Assembly (NCBI RefSeq): GCF_003595195.1
Contig: NZ_CP032418.1
Coordinates: 1,004,501 to 1,068,500, forward strand
Origin: Paenisporosarcina cavernae
Lineage (GTDB): Bacteria; Bacillota; Bacilli; Bacillales_A; Planococcaceae
Direction: 5' to 3'
DNA: 64,000 bases
The notes under the pieces: model-generated
The model's input: only the letters and a program-made list of their open reading frames with translations
Database searches by the model: none
What the model was told of the DNA's origin: nothing
In this document: piece by piece, positions 56,778 to 64,000 of the stretch
How positions within the stretch are numbered: position 1 is the stretch's first letter
Layout: every line of letters starts with the position of its first letter
Made by a program: the position numbers and the translations under genes

Positions 56778-57691
56778 AGCGCATATATGCACTTGAAATG
56801 AGTGATGGAGTATTCATACATGTTGTTTCTTATGCTCCATCTGGGGAATGTAAAGGACACATTCATTTTTTACATGGTTTAGGGGATCATCATTCAAGAT
56901 ATGAACCTTTTTTCGACTATTTAAATACGGAAGGATATTTTGTCTCCACGCATGATCAACGCGGTCATGGTGAAACAGGAAAGAAAAGTAATCACTTTGG
57001 CTATTTTGCTGAACATAATGGATTCGAACGAATTACGGAAGATGTCAGAGAGATCATCCAACACGTTCGCCAATCGACAACATTACCTCCTGTTATTCTG
57101 ATAGGACATAGTATGGGGTCATTTGTAGCAAGAAGATATGCACAGTTATATGGGGGGAGCATTCAGTCGTTAATAGCAATTGGAACAATAGCTCCCACAA
57201 CCATCAAAGAAAAACTTGCGAAACCGCTCATTCAGGCATTTGTTCGATTCCAAGGGAAAGAAAAGCCGAATGAGTTATTACAGTCGCTTTCCTTTGGGGC
57301 ATACAACAAAACGGTGAAAAATCCATCAACTGAATTTGACTGGCTAAGTCATAACAAAGCAAATGTTCAAACCTATATAGACGATCCATATACAGGATTT
57401 GTGTCGAGCAATCAACTTTTTCTTGATCTTTCAGAAGCATTTGAGAAACTAGAAAATCTAGAAGAGAATCAAAAAATTCCTAAGAATCTACCAATCTTAC
57501 TCCTTTCAGGAAAGGACGATGCTTTGATTCATATGGGAAAAGGCATTTGGAAAGTAGCTGCTTTATATGAAAAAGCAGGGTTAACGAATGTAACGGTTTC
57601 CTTAATTGAAAAAAATCGACACGAAGTGTTAATGGAAGAAAATAAAGAAGAAACGTATAAGTTTTTGGTGAAGTGGATAGAAGGAGTGTAA
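56774..57691 (+). CDS. Alpha/beta hydrolase, monoacylglycerol lipase/lysophospholipase type
   Basis: A 305-residue serine hydrolase of the Hydrolase_4 family (PldB/monoglyceride lipase-like). It has the oxyanion-hole region HFLHGLGDHHSRYEPFFDYL (about residues 34-53) and THDQRGHGETG. The nucleophile elbow is GHSMGSF (Ser at about 116), the acid is likely in LLLSGKDDALIHMGKG (about 240), and the catalytic His is in NRHEVLMEEN (about 281). There is no signal peptide, so it is cytoplasmic. The ATGA overlap with glpD suggests it may release glycerol from monoacylglycerols or act on lysophospholipids, with the product entering GlpK/GlpD. That link is inference; the substrate is unknown. Confidence 0.85.
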   Translation: MKRIYALEMSDGVFIHVVSYAPSGECKGHIHFLHGLGDHHSRYEPFFDYLNTEGYFVSTHDQRGHGETGKKSNHFGYFAEHNGFERITEDVREIIQHVRQSTTLPPVILIGHSMGSFVARRYAQLYGGSIQSLIAIGTIAPTTIKEKLAKPLIQAFVRFQGKEKPNELLQSLSFGAYNKTVKNPSTEFDWLSHNKANVQTYIDDPYTGFVSSNQLFLDLSEAFEKLENLEENQKIPKNLPILLLSGKDDALIHMGKGIWKVAALYEKAGLTNVTVSLIEKNRHEVLMEENKEETYKFLVKWIEGV

Positions 57692-57692
57692 T

Positions 57693-58658
57693 ATGTCTAC
57701 ATTAGATTTAGTGGCCATTGTAGGTCCTACTGCAGTTGGTAAAACGGACTTATCGATTGAACTCGCTACAAAATGGAACGGCGAAATCATAAATGGTGAC
57801 TCCATGCAAGTGTATGAAGAATTATCAATTGGAACAGCGAAAATAACAGAAGAAGAAATGAAAGAGATTCCGCATCACTTGTTCGACATAAAAAAACCAA
57901 CGGAATCATTTTCAGTAGCGGAGTATCAACAACTCGTTCGTGAAAAGGCTAGGGAAATAAAAAACCGAGGGAAAGTGCCTATTTTAGTTGGCGGAACAGG
58001 ATTGTATGTGCAAGCAGTATTATACGATTTTCATTTTACGGAAACAAAAATTGATGCTTCTCTTCGATCTACTCTTTACGAAGAATTAGAGGAGTTTGGA
58101 CCGGTCCATATGCATCAAAAATTACAGGAATTAGATAAGCCTTCTGCGGATTCGATCCATCCCAACAATACGAGACGCGTTATTCGTGCGCTTGAAATGA
58201 TCCTTTTTCAAGGAGAAAAACGATCAGCAGACAATTTCCAACAAGGGAAAGAAGAGTTTCTTCAACATCTAGTGCTCGGATTAAATCGTGATCGAGATGA
58301 ACTTTATGAGCGCATTAATCAGCGAGTAAACTGGATGATCGAAAAAGGTTTGGAACAAGAGGTTAGAAATTTACAACAAAAGGGTATTCGTGAAGGACAG
58401 GCAATGCAAGCCATTGGTTATAAAGAAATGATTCGTTATTTAGATGGCGAGTTAACATTGCCAGAAACGATCAAACAAATCCAACAAAATTCAAGAAGGT
58501 ATGCCAAACGGCAATTAACTTATTTTCGAAACAAAATGGACATCACTTGGATTGACGCTTCATTGCCAATTAACCGACAAGTTGCCATTGCGGATGAAGC
58601 GAAAATGAAAAAAGAGAATGACTATGATCAAAAGAGAGAGAAGGAGAAAGAATCATGA
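57693..58658 (+). CDS. miaA: tRNA dimethylallyltransferase
   Basis: Transfers dimethylallyl to A37 of tRNAs reading U-starting codons, producing the substrate of MiaB. The 321-residue protein has the P-loop [19 protein letters not shown] (residues 7-25), [51 protein letters not shown] and the [15 protein letters not shown] motif (about 156). [12 protein letters not shown] lies near the end. ATG 57693 follows GAAGGAGTG. Its stop overlaps the hfq start by 4 nt, the usual miaA-hfq pair. Confidence 0.96.
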   Translation: MSTLDLVAIVGPTAVGKTDLSIELATKWNGEIINGDSMQVYEELSIGTAKITEEEMKEIPHHLFDIKKPTESFSVAEYQQLVREKAREIKNRGKVPILVGGTGLYVQAVLYDFHFTETKIDASLRSTLYEELEEFGPVHMHQKLQELDKPSADSIHPNNTRRVIRALEMILFQGEKRSADNFQQGKEEFLQHLVLGLNRDRDELYERINQRVNWMIEKGLEQEVRNLQQKGIREGQAMQAIGYKEMIRYLDGELTLPETIKQIQQNSRRYAKRQLTYFRNKMDITWIDASLPINRQVAIADEAKMKKENDYDQKREKEKES

Positions 58659-58882
58659 AACCTATTAATATTCAAGATGTGTTTTTAAATCAGTTACGTA
58701 AGGACAAAATCTTCGTTACGGTATTTTTATTAAATGGATTCCAGTTAAAAGGTACCATCAAATCATATGATAATTTTACGGTGATGTTAGAGTCTGATGG
58801 GAAACAACAACTAATTTATAAACACGCTATTTCCACTTATGTACCAGCCAAAAATGTCGATATTTCCGCTGAAATGGAATAA
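58655..58882 (+). CDS. hfq: RNA chaperone Hfq
   Basis: Hexameric Sm-like RNA-binding protein. The 75-residue product has Sm1 ([39 protein letters not shown] in outline: [16 protein letters not shown] then [15 protein letters not shown]) and Sm2 ([12 protein letters not shown], the bacterial YKHAI signature). It has a very short C-terminal tail, as in other Bacillales. ATG 58655 is in the ATGA overlap with miaA. No terminator is evident; the downstream rhodanese has its own regulated promoter 9 nt after the stop. Confidence 0.96.
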   Translation: MKPINIQDVFLNQLRKDKIFVTVFLLNGFQLKGTIKSYDNFTVMLESDGKQQLIYKHAISTYVPAKNVDISAEME

Positions 58883-58891
58883 GCAATTCAC

Positions 58892-58920
58892 TTGACTGTA
58901 TACCATGGGGGGTATATACT
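58892..58920 (+). promoter_or_regulatory. Promoter of the rhodanese gene
   Basis: TTGACT (58892-58897), a 17-nt spacer, TATACT (58915-58920). The spacer is largely filled by the palindromic operator described next, so a bound repressor would block polymerase. Confidence 0.7.
58899..58916. promoter_or_regulatory. CsoR/CstR-family-like operator
   Basis: TATACC-ATGGGG-GGTATA: six-base arms in perfect inverted symmetry around a G-rich centre, resembling the TATACCCC/GGGGTATA half sites of the CsoR/CstR/RcnR repressor family. Placement between -35 and -10 of a rhodanese gene fits persulfide control by a CstR-type regulator, which is not encoded in this window. Inference. Confidence 0.55.
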
Positions 58921-58952
58921 TTTGCTATACCAATCAAGGAGGAAAAAATAAT

Positions 58953-59249
58953 ATGAAATCAATTACTACTGAAGAATTACAAGAGCGTTATGAAAATGGA
59001 GAACAATTTAATATTGTAGATGTTCGCGAAGCGGACGAAGTAGCGGAAGGAAAAATCCCAGGTGCTACTCATATTCCATTAGGTTTGATCGAATTCAAAC
59101 ACCAAGAATTAGATAAATCAAAAGAATACCACATGGTTTGTCGTTCAGGTGGACGTAGTGGCAGAGCTTCTCAATTTTTAGAAAGCCAAGGCTATAACGT
59201 TGTCAATGTTGACGGCGGAATGATGTCTTGGACTGGTAAAACAGAATAA
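58953..59249 (+). CDS. Single-domain rhodanese-like sulfurtransferase
   Basis: A 98-residue cytoplasmic rhodanese domain with the N-terminal TTEELQERYENGEQFNIVDVREADEVAEGKIPGATHIPLG. The active-site loop CRSGGRS has its catalytic Cys at about residue 70 (MVCRSGGRSGRASQFL), and the C-terminal GYNVVNVDGGMMSW follows. It probably shuttles persulfide sulfur. ATG 58953 follows AAGGAGG at 58936-58942. The CstR-like operator in its promoter supports a role in reactive sulfur stress. The real partner enzyme is not visible. Confidence 0.88.
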   Translation: MKSITTEELQERYENGEQFNIVDVREADEVAEGKIPGATHIPLGLIEFKHQELDKSKEYHMVCRSGGRSGRASQFLESQGYNVVNVDGGMMSWTGKTE

Positions 59250-59252
59250 CTT

Positions 59253-59293
59253 AAAAAAAGCGATGCACATGTCAATATGTGCGTCGCTTTTTT
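59253..59293. terminator. Bidirectional terminator
   Basis: GCGATGCACAT with ATGTGCGTCGC (one G-U pair), 6-nt loop, flanked by A7 on the left and T6 on the right. It can end both the rhodanese transcript and the converging minus-strand gene. Confidence 0.9.
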
Positions 59294-59903
59294 ACTGTTG
59301 GCTGCCTTGTAGAGATTTAAAAGGCAATCGCCATTTATACATATAGGATAGAATTCTCAACACTGTAATAACGATAAACAACAAATATAAATACAAATCC
59401 TTCGTCACAATTTCAAATCCAATCAATAACCCGGCGAGTGCTGCCCAGACTGCATAAATTTCATGTTTTAAGACAGTTGGCTTTCGACCTGCTAGTAAAT
59501 CACGAATTATTCCTCCACCTGATCCTGTCAGAACCGCTGCTACTACAGCAGCACTAATCGGAAGATTATATTCTACTGCAAAAAGCGCACCTTGAATGGC
59601 AAAAGCAGAAAGACCAATGGCATCAAAAAAATTCCCCCAACGATACCAATGTTTTAATAATCCATTTGGAAATAAAAATAGTACCGTCATCGAAAATAGA
59701 GCAATTTGAAAGAGCATTTCTTTCTCCCACAATGCCGAAACAGGTACCCCTATAAGTAAATTACGAACAGCCCCACCACCAAAGGCAGTAACAATTCCTA
59801 GTAAATAAACACCGAAAATATCATATTCTTCTTGCATCGCAACAATGGCTCCCGATATTGCAAAAGCCATAATACCGATGATGCTAAAAAATTCCCATGC
59901 CAA
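59292..59903 (-). CDS. TRIC/UPF0126-family cation channel protein
   Basis: A 203-residue integral membrane protein with about seven hydrophobic segments. It contains two internally repeated UPF0126 units, each with the Gly-rich GGGxxR motif: TAFGGGAVRNLLIG (about residues 39-52) and TGSGGGIIRDLLAG (about 125-138). Bacterial members are structurally homologous to trimeric intracellular cation (TRIC) channels. It is the first minus-strand gene in the window. The start is TTG at 59903, with a GGAGGA site 7 nt upstream (complement at 59911-59916). The conducted ion here is not known; it is not obviously linked to its neighbours. Confidence 0.9.
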   Translation of the reverse strand: MAWEFFSIIGIMAFAISGAIVAMQEEYDIFGVYLLGIVTAFGGGAVRNLLIGVPVSALWEKEMLFQIALFSMTVLFLFPNGLLKHWYRWGNFFDAIGLSAFAIQGALFAVEYNLPISAAVVAAVLTGSGGGIIRDLLAGRKPTVLKHEIYAVWAALAGLLIGFEIVTKDLYLYLLFIVITVLRILSYMYKWRLPFKSLQGSQQ

Positions 59904-59951
59904 TCTTCATTCCTCCAATATTCACAAACCGAGATTCATTGTAGCAGAATG

Positions 59952-59979
59952 TTGACTAAATGAATAGCATTGATAAGAT
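59952..59979 (+). promoter_or_regulatory. Possible promoter for ynbB
   Basis: TTGACT (59952-59957), a 16-nt spacer, TAAGAT (59974-59979), in the divergent region with the TRIC gene. Confidence 0.45.
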
Positions 59980-60013
59980 TATGAAGAGAATAAGGAAGAA
60001 AAGAGGATTAAAC

Positions 60014-61267
60014 ATGTTCGTATCCGCGATTGAATCAACTTTGTTACTTGAAGCAAGTAAAATAGAAGAGAAGTTACGTGATTCTTTTTCGAAAATAGAA
60101 GAAGTCGCTTTTTACAATCAAGAGAAAGTTTTACATGCTTTCCACGATGAGAAAATAAGTGATCAACATTTACAAGGTTCCACTGGTTATGGATATGATG
60201 ATCATGGGAGAGATGCATTAGAACGAGTTTATGCAAAAACGTTTGGGGCAGAAGCGGGACTTGTTCGCCCTCAAATCGTTTCTGGTACACATGCCATTAC
60301 GCTAAGTCTCTTTGGTGTGTTACGACCTGGTGATAATTTATTATATATTACCGGTAAACCGTATGACACGCTGCATTCAATCGTCGGTGCAAAAGAGAAA
60401 GATACGGGCTCATTATCCAATTTTCACATAGGGTATCAACATATCGATCTACTCGATTCAGGTGAAATTGATTGGAAGCGTGTGGAGGCGGCTATACATA
60501 GTTCCACTAAAGTAATTGCAATTCAACGTTCAAAAGGCTATGCCAATAGACCATCTTTTTCTGTGGAAGCTATTGGAGAAATGGTGAAGAAAATACGTTC
60601 CATCAAAAAAGATGTCATTATTTTTGTGGATAACTGTTACGGGGAATTCGTCGAAAAACTCGAACCTACTAATGTAGGTGTTGATTTAATGGCGGGATCG
60701 CTCATCAAAAATCCTGGAGGTGGGATCGCTAAGACTGGTGGTTATATTGTCGGTAGAAAAGACTTAGTGGAATTATGCGCTTTCCGATTAACTTCCCCAG
60801 GACTTGGTGCGGAAGTAGGCGCTTCTTTAAACGCATTACAAGACATGTACCAGGGTTTCTTTTTAGCTCCTCATATTGTGTCTCAAGCTGTAAAGGGCGC
60901 AACTTTTACGTCTGAAATATTACAACAATATGGTTTTACCACTTCACCTTCTTCCAAAGAAAACAGAACGGACTTAATTCAAAGCGTTACGTTCCACTCG
61001 GCTCAAGAAATGATTTCCTTTTGCCAAGTGATTCAACAACAATCACCAATTAATGCTCACTTCTTGCCTGAAGCTGCTTATATGCCTGGCTATGAGGATG
61101 ATGTTGTGATGGCAGCTGGAACATTTGTACAAGGATCTAGCTTAGAATTGACGGCTGACGGACCAGTACGACCTCCATATACCGCTTATATTCAAGGAGG
61201 TTTAACGTATGAACATGTTAAACTTGCCATATTAATGGGTATAACTACTATATCAAAGAAAAAATAA
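60014..61267 (+). CDS. ynbB: PLP-dependent methionine gamma-lyase-like protein YnbB
   Basis: A 417-residue aminotransferase-fold protein, historically annotated as 'aluminum resistance protein' and related to cystathionine/methionine gamma-lyases. Visible features: GSTGYGYDDHGRDALERVYAKTFGAEAGLVRPQIVSGTHAI (about 45-85; pyridoxal phosphate phosphate-binding region), KVIAIQRSKGYANRPSFS, VIIFVDNCYGEFVE (cofactor-contact Asp), the Schiff-base lysine in MAGSLIKNPGGGIAKTGGYIVG (about 236), and a C-terminal GLTYEHVKLAIL. ATG 60014 follows AAGAGGA; the frame extends to 59960 without support. It lies upstream of glnRA as in Bacillus. The physiological substrate is uncertain. Confidence 0.9.
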   Translation: MFVSAIESTLLLEASKIEEKLRDSFSKIEEVAFYNQEKVLHAFHDEKISDQHLQGSTGYGYDDHGRDALERVYAKTFGAEAGLVRPQIVSGTHAITLSLFGVLRPGDNLLYITGKPYDTLHSIVGAKEKDTGSLSNFHIGYQHIDLLDSGEIDWKRVEAAIHSSTKVIAIQRSKGYANRPSFSVEAIGEMVKKIRSIKKDVIIFVDNCYGEFVEKLEPTNVGVDLMAGSLIKNPGGGIAKTGGYIVGRKDLVELCAFRLTSPGLGAEVGASLNALQDMYQGFFLAPHIVSQAVKGATFTSEILQQYGFTTSPSSKENRTDLIQSVTFHSAQEMISFCQVIQQQSPINAHFLPEAAYMPGYEDDVVMAAGTFVQGSSLELTADGPVRPPYTAYIQGGLTYEHVKLAILMGITTISKKK

Positions 61268-61290
61268 AAAAGTCGAAAGACTTTTTTTAT
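61266..61290 (+). terminator. Intrinsic terminator after ynbB
   Basis: A 9-bp stem AAAAAAGTC with GACTTTTTT, GAAA tetraloop, ending in T residues. Confidence 0.82.
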
Positions 61291-61295
61291 TTTTG

Positions 61296-61312
61296 TGTTA
61301 GAAAACCTCACA
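61296..61312. promoter_or_regulatory. GlnR box 1
   Basis: TGTTA-GAAAACC-TCACA, a full match to the GlnR/TnrA site TGTNA-N7-TNACA, just upstream of the glnR -35 element. Confidence 0.8.
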
Positions 61313-61317
61313 TATGT

Positions 61318-61346
61318 TTGACAGAAAACATAACATGAGATAAGAT
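61318..61346 (+). promoter_or_regulatory. Promoter of glnR-glnA
   Basis: A consensus TTGACA (61318-61323), a 17-nt spacer, TAAGAT (61341-61346). The GlnR boxes overlap and flank the -35, which explains autorepression under nitrogen excess. Confidence 0.82.
61319..61335. promoter_or_regulatory. GlnR box 2
   Basis: TGACA-GAAAACA-TAACA, one mismatch to the GlnR/TnrA consensus, overlapping the -35 hexamer. Its centre is 23 bp from that of box 1. Confidence 0.78.
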
Positions 61347-61367
61347 TAGTTTCATGGAGGAATGGTA

Positions 61368-61748
61368 ATGACGAAAAATATACGTAAATCTATGGCATTA
61401 CTTCCAATGAGTATTGTAATGAAACTAACAGAGCTAACGGCTCGGCAAATTCGTTACTATGAAGATCATTCTTTATTAGTACCAGCAAGAACTGAAGGTA
61501 ATAAACGAATGTTTTCTTTGAATGATGTCGATCGTTTGCTCGAAATTAAAGACTTATTAGACCAAGGAATTAATATCGCAGGTATTAAAAGGATTTTCGA
61601 AATGAAAGATCAACCGGTGGAGTGGGCAAGCAAAGCACCTTTATCGGATGCAGAATTACGAAAAATGTTACGAATTGAGATGCAAGAAGCAGGAAGAATG
61701 AATCGTTCTTCGCTAAGACAAGGGGATTTATCTCGTTTTTATCATTAG
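61368..61748 (+). CDS. glnR: Nitrogen regulator GlnR
   Basis: MerR-family repressor of glnRA and other nitrogen genes, activated by feedback-inhibited glutamine synthetase. The 126-residue protein has the MerR winged helix (MSIVMKLTELTARQIRYYEDHSLLVPARTEGNKRMFSLNDVDRLLEIKDLLDQGINIAGIKRIF, in segments from residue 13 to about 77). The C-terminal tail (SLRQGDLSRFYH) corresponds to the segment contacted by glutamine synthetase in B. subtilis. ATG 61368 is 7 nt after TGGAGG; ATG 61362 is too close to it. glnA follows after 33 nt. Confidence 0.95.
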   Translation: MTKNIRKSMALLPMSIVMKLTELTARQIRYYEDHSLLVPARTEGNKRMFSLNDVDRLLEIKDLLDQGINIAGIKRIFEMKDQPVEWASKAPLSDAELRKMLRIEMQEAGRMNRSSLRQGDLSRFYH

Positions 61749-61781
61749 AACGAGCCAATATATTAAGTAGGAGTGTGGAAA

Positions 61782-63116
61782 ATGAGTAAGTACACAAAGG
61801 AAGACATTAAGAAGTTTGTTAAAGAGCAAGACGTGAAGTACATTCGATTACAATTTACTGATATTCTTGGCACTATTAAAAATGTAGAAATTCCAGTTAG
61901 TCAACTTGATAAAGCACTCGATAACAAAATGATGTTTGACGGCTCGTCCATTGAAGGATTTGTTCGTATTGAAGAATCGGATATGTACTTAGTTCCTGAT
62001 TTAAATACTTGGGTTGTATTCCCATGGATTGCCGGATCTGGAAAAGTGGCTCGTTTGATTTGCGATATTACAAAAGCGGACGGGACTCCGTTTGAAGGAG
62101 ATCCGCGAAATAATTTGAAACGTATTTTAAAAGAAATGGAAGAACTAGGTTTCACTAACTTTAACTTAGGACCTGAACCTGAATTCTTTTTATTTAAATT
62201 AGATGAACGTGGCGAACCTACACTTGAACTTAATGATCACGGTGGTTATTTTGATTTAGCTCCGATGGATTTAGGAGAAAACTGCCGTCGTGATATCGTG
62301 TTGGAGTTAGAAGAAATGGGATTTGAAATTGAAGCATCCCACCATGAAGTAGCTCCTGGTCAACATGAAATTGACTTTAAGTATGCCGATGCTGTTACAG
62401 CATGTGACAATATCCAAACCTTTAAACTAGTGGTAAAGACCATTGCACGAAAGCATGGTTTACACGCGACGTTTATGCCTAAACCGTTGTTTGGGGTGAA
62501 TGGATCTGGTATGCACTGTAACGTCTCTTTATTCAAAGGGAAAGAAAATGCGTTTTACAATGAGAAAGCGGATTTACAATTAAGTGAAACTGCATTTCAA
62601 TTTATGGCAGGAATTTTAAAACATGTGCAAGGGTTTACCGCAATCACTAACCCTACAGTAAACTCTTACAAACGTTTAGTTCCTGGGTATGAGGCTCCTT
62701 GTTATGTAGCATGGTCCGCCCAAAATCGTAGCCCATTAATTCGAATTCCTTCTTCTCGTGGCTTGAGTACACGTGTGGAAGTGCGTTCCGTAGACCCTGC
62801 AGCAAATCCTTACTTAGCGATGGCTGTTATTTTAAAAGCAGGCTTAGATGGAATTAAAAACAAAATGTCACCACCAACAGCTGTCAACCGCAACATCTAT
62901 GTGATGAACAAAGAAGAGCGTTTAGCAAATGGCGTACAAGATTTACCTGCTACTCTATATGCGGCATTAGAAGAACTTTCTAAAAACAACGTGATTCGCG
63001 ATGCACTTGGTGAACATATTTATGCAAACTTTGTTGAATCGAAAGAAATTGAATGGGATATGTTCCGCACTGCTGTACATCCGTGGGAACGTGAACAGTA
63101 CCTAAAACTATATTAA
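61782..63116 (+). CDS. glnA: Glutamine synthetase, type I-alpha
   Basis: ATP-dependent amidation of glutamate to glutamine. The 444-residue protein has the beta-Grasp N-terminal domain ([29 protein letters not shown]) and [22 protein letters not shown], then the catalytic metal/substrate residues in [12 protein letters not shown] and [52 protein letters not shown] and the active-site RIPSSRG-type [27 protein letters not shown] complete it. There is no adenylylation-site Tyr loop of the I-beta type, as expected for Bacillus, where GlnA feedback works through GlnR/TnrA. ATG 61782 follows TAGGAGTG. Confidence 0.97.
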   Translation: MSKYTKEDIKKFVKEQDVKYIRLQFTDILGTIKNVEIPVSQLDKALDNKMMFDGSSIEGFVRIEESDMYLVPDLNTWVVFPWIAGSGKVARLICDITKADGTPFEGDPRNNLKRILKEMEELGFTNFNLGPEPEFFLFKLDERGEPTLELNDHGGYFDLAPMDLGENCRRDIVLELEEMGFEIEASHHEVAPGQHEIDFKYADAVTACDNIQTFKLVVKTIARKHGLHATFMPKPLFGVNGSGMHCNVSLFKGKENAFYNEKADLQLSETAFQFMAGILKHVQGFTAITNPTVNSYKRLVPGYEAPCYVAWSAQNRSPLIRIPSSRGLSTRVEVRSVDPAANPYLAMAVILKAGLDGIKNKMSPPTAVNRNIYVMNKEERLANGVQDLPATLYAALEELSKNNVIRDALGEHIYANFVESKEIEWDMFRTAVHPWEREQYLKLY

Positions 63117-63124
63117 TTTGTCTG

Positions 63125-63153
63125 AAAGCCGGAGTGACTTGCTCCGGCTTTTT
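63125..63153 (+). terminator. Intrinsic terminator after glnA
   Basis: A 10-bp stem, AAAGCCGGAG with CTCCGGCTTT, 7-nt loop, followed by T residues. Confidence 0.9.
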
Positions 63154-63191
63154 ATAATGTTATGGGGAAAGCATGTGACTAGGGGGAAAAT

Positions 63192-63467
63192 TTAAGAATC
63201 AGAACGATAGGAAAGAAGAGAGGTTTTAAGAGAAGCGTAGGAACCGATTGCTGCATATCCATAGAAAGTTCCCATAAAAATTCCAGCTACAAGGTGCCCT
63301 TTATGGCTGATCAAAATAGAGATAAGAAGTCCTATAATTAAGGCGACATAAGGAATAAATTTTTTCTTTGGTTTAAAAAACCCTTTAATCAGTTGAGTTA
63401 AAATAAGCACTACTGGTACTGCGATGACTGCATCCCAGAAATTTGTATGTATTAATGGAAAGTCCAA
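63192..63467 (-). CDS. Small membrane protein, holin-like in appearance
   Basis: A 91-residue hydrophobic protein that I do not recognise. Two or three membrane segments are visible (FWDAVIAVPVVLILTQLI about 10-27, IPYVALIIGLLISILIS about 38-54, LVAGIFMGTFYGYAAIGSYASL about 59-80), with a basic loop FFKPKKKF between the first two. Size and topology resemble phage-type holins, but no endolysin or phage gene is nearby. The start is TTG 63467, with an AGGAG complement at 63476-63480, 8 nt away. It lies convergent to glnA and downstream of lexA on the same strand. Confidence 0.7.
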   Translation of the reverse strand: MDFPLIHTNFWDAVIAVPVVLILTQLIKGFFKPKKKFIPYVALIIGLLISILISHKGHLVAGIFMGTFYGYAAIGSYASLKTSLLSYRSDS

Positions 63468-63602
63468 TTATATTTCTCCTTTCAATCTGTATACTACATA
63501 AATCATCGGCAATTAAATGCATAAGAAAACATGAAATAAAAAGCATAAACAACAATTTCTTCCTTAGTATGGCAACAGATGAAAAGTTTATGTATAAAAT
63601 AA

Positions 63603-63627
63603 AAAAAGCGTCATATCGACACTTTTT
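63603..63627 (-). terminator. Intrinsic terminator after lexA (minus strand)
   Basis: Read on the minus strand: AAAAAGTGTC pairs with GACGCTTTTT (one G-U), 5-nt GATAT loop, followed by T residues. It lies about 50 nt beyond the lexA stop. Confidence 0.72.
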
Positions 63628-63677
63628 ATAGTAAAAATGAAAATTGAATTTTGTCTTTAGAGAATAAGAAGATGAAA

Positions 63678-64000
63678 TTAGTGTATATGGCGATAAACCC
63701 CAACTACTTTTCCTAGTATGGAAACTTGATTGACGATAATTGGTTCCATTGACGAATTTTCAGGTTGAAGACGGAAATGCGTTTTTTCTTTGTAGAAACG
63801 TTTTACTGTCGCTTCGTCATCCTCTGTCATCGCGACTACAATATCTCCATTGTTGGCAGTCTGTTGTTGTTTTACTACGACATAGTCTCCGTTAAGTATT
63901 CCAGCTTCAATCATACTGTTCCCCATTATTTCAAGCATAAAAAGTTGATCTTCTGATGTTCCAAATGTTTCTGGCAATGGAAAAAATTCTTCAATATTTT
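63678..64000 (-). CDS. lexA: SOS repressor LexA, C-terminal part (5' end outside window)
   Basis: Represses SOS genes and self-cleaves when RecA filaments form. About 106 residues of the S24 peptidase domain are visible and the frame stays open to the window edge, so the N-terminal DNA-binding half is missing. The segment starts [28 protein letters not shown], with the catalytic Ser in [10 protein letters not shown] and the catalytic Lys in [20 protein letters not shown]. It ends in [15 protein letters not shown]. An internal TTG at 63977 is not a real start. A matching LexA box lies upstream of recA at 38750. Confidence 0.95.
   Translation of the reverse strand, partial: NIEEFFPLPETFGTSEDQLFMLEIMGNSMIEAGILNGDYVVVKQQQTANNGDIVVAMTEDDEATVKRFYKEKTHFRLQPENSSMEPIIVNQVSILGKVVGVYRHIH

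Noticed and set aside
63443-63956. Plus-strand frames opposite the small membrane gene and lexA.
   Set aside because: The minus-strand LexA peptidase domain is unambiguous and these frames are its shadows or AT-rich intergenic chance frames.

Overview
The window is a continuous stretch of AT-rich housekeeping chromosome from an endospore-forming member of the Bacillales. Spore genes are present (dpaA/dpaB, spoVS, cotE, spoIIIE). The gene order from proS-polC through the nusA-infB operon, rpsO-pnp, dpaAB-asd-dapA, spoIIIE, the ymf cluster, pgsA-cinA-recA-rny-ymdB-spoVS, miaB-ricA-cotE-mutS-mutL, miaA-hfq, glnR-glnA and lexA is the classical Bacillus backbone. Protein divergence from B. subtilis, a 2-oxoacid:ferredoxin oxidoreductase (korAB) where B. 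subtilis carries tdh-kbl, and a BMP-type nucleoside ABC transporter beside the ymfC regulator suggest a Planococcaceae/Caryophanaceae-like spore former (Psychrobacillus, Paenisporosarcina, Sporosarcina type). That assignment is inference.

Layout. 1-5717: 3' part of proS and polC. 5724-10989: the rimP-nusA-rnpM-rplGA-infB-rbfA transcription/translation operon, behind a promoter and a leader hairpin that looks like an attenuator. 11043-17124: truB-ribF, rpsO, pnp and the peptidase mlpA. 17376-21051: ymxH-dpaA-dpaB, asd, dapA (spore dipicolinate and lysine pathway). 21175-25228: an RNase J2-like protein and the spore DNA translocase. 25399-30949: a GntR regulator and a four-gene nucleoside ABC importer. 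31469-36624: the M16 peptidase pair ymfF/ymfH, ymfI, ymfK, rodZ. 36764-43199: pgsA, cinA, recA, rny, ymdB, spoVS. 43632-46239: korAB. 46395-53523: miaB, ricA, cotE, mutS, mutL. 53597-58882: glpK, glpD, an alpha/beta hydrolase, miaA, hfq. 58953-59903: a rhodanese behind a CsoR/CstR-like operator and a convergent TRIC-family channel. 60014-63116: ynbB, glnR, glnA. The right edge has a small membrane protein and the 3' part of lexA, both on the minus strand.

Nearly all genes are on the plus strand. Many adjacent pairs are translationally coupled by ATGA-type overlaps, and most transcription units end in a clear intrinsic terminator. Regulatory circuits readable from sequence are: a GlnR double box over the glnR promoter; a LexA box upstream of recA (with lexA at the window edge); sigma-K-like promoters before ymxH-dpaAB and cotE; a palindrome in the gntR leader; and a leader hairpin upstream of rimP-nusA.

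I found no rRNA, tRNA, CRISPR array, prophage, complete insertion sequence or defence system. The most unusual structures are a long 27-bp tandem repeat inside infB, an 82-nt near-perfect palindrome between rpsO and pnp, paired hairpins between the nucleoside-binding lipoprotein gene and its ATPase gene, and several gene absences relative to B. subtilis (dapG, tepA, ylzJ, ymfJ, glpF, glpP). I do not see a convincing novel biological system.
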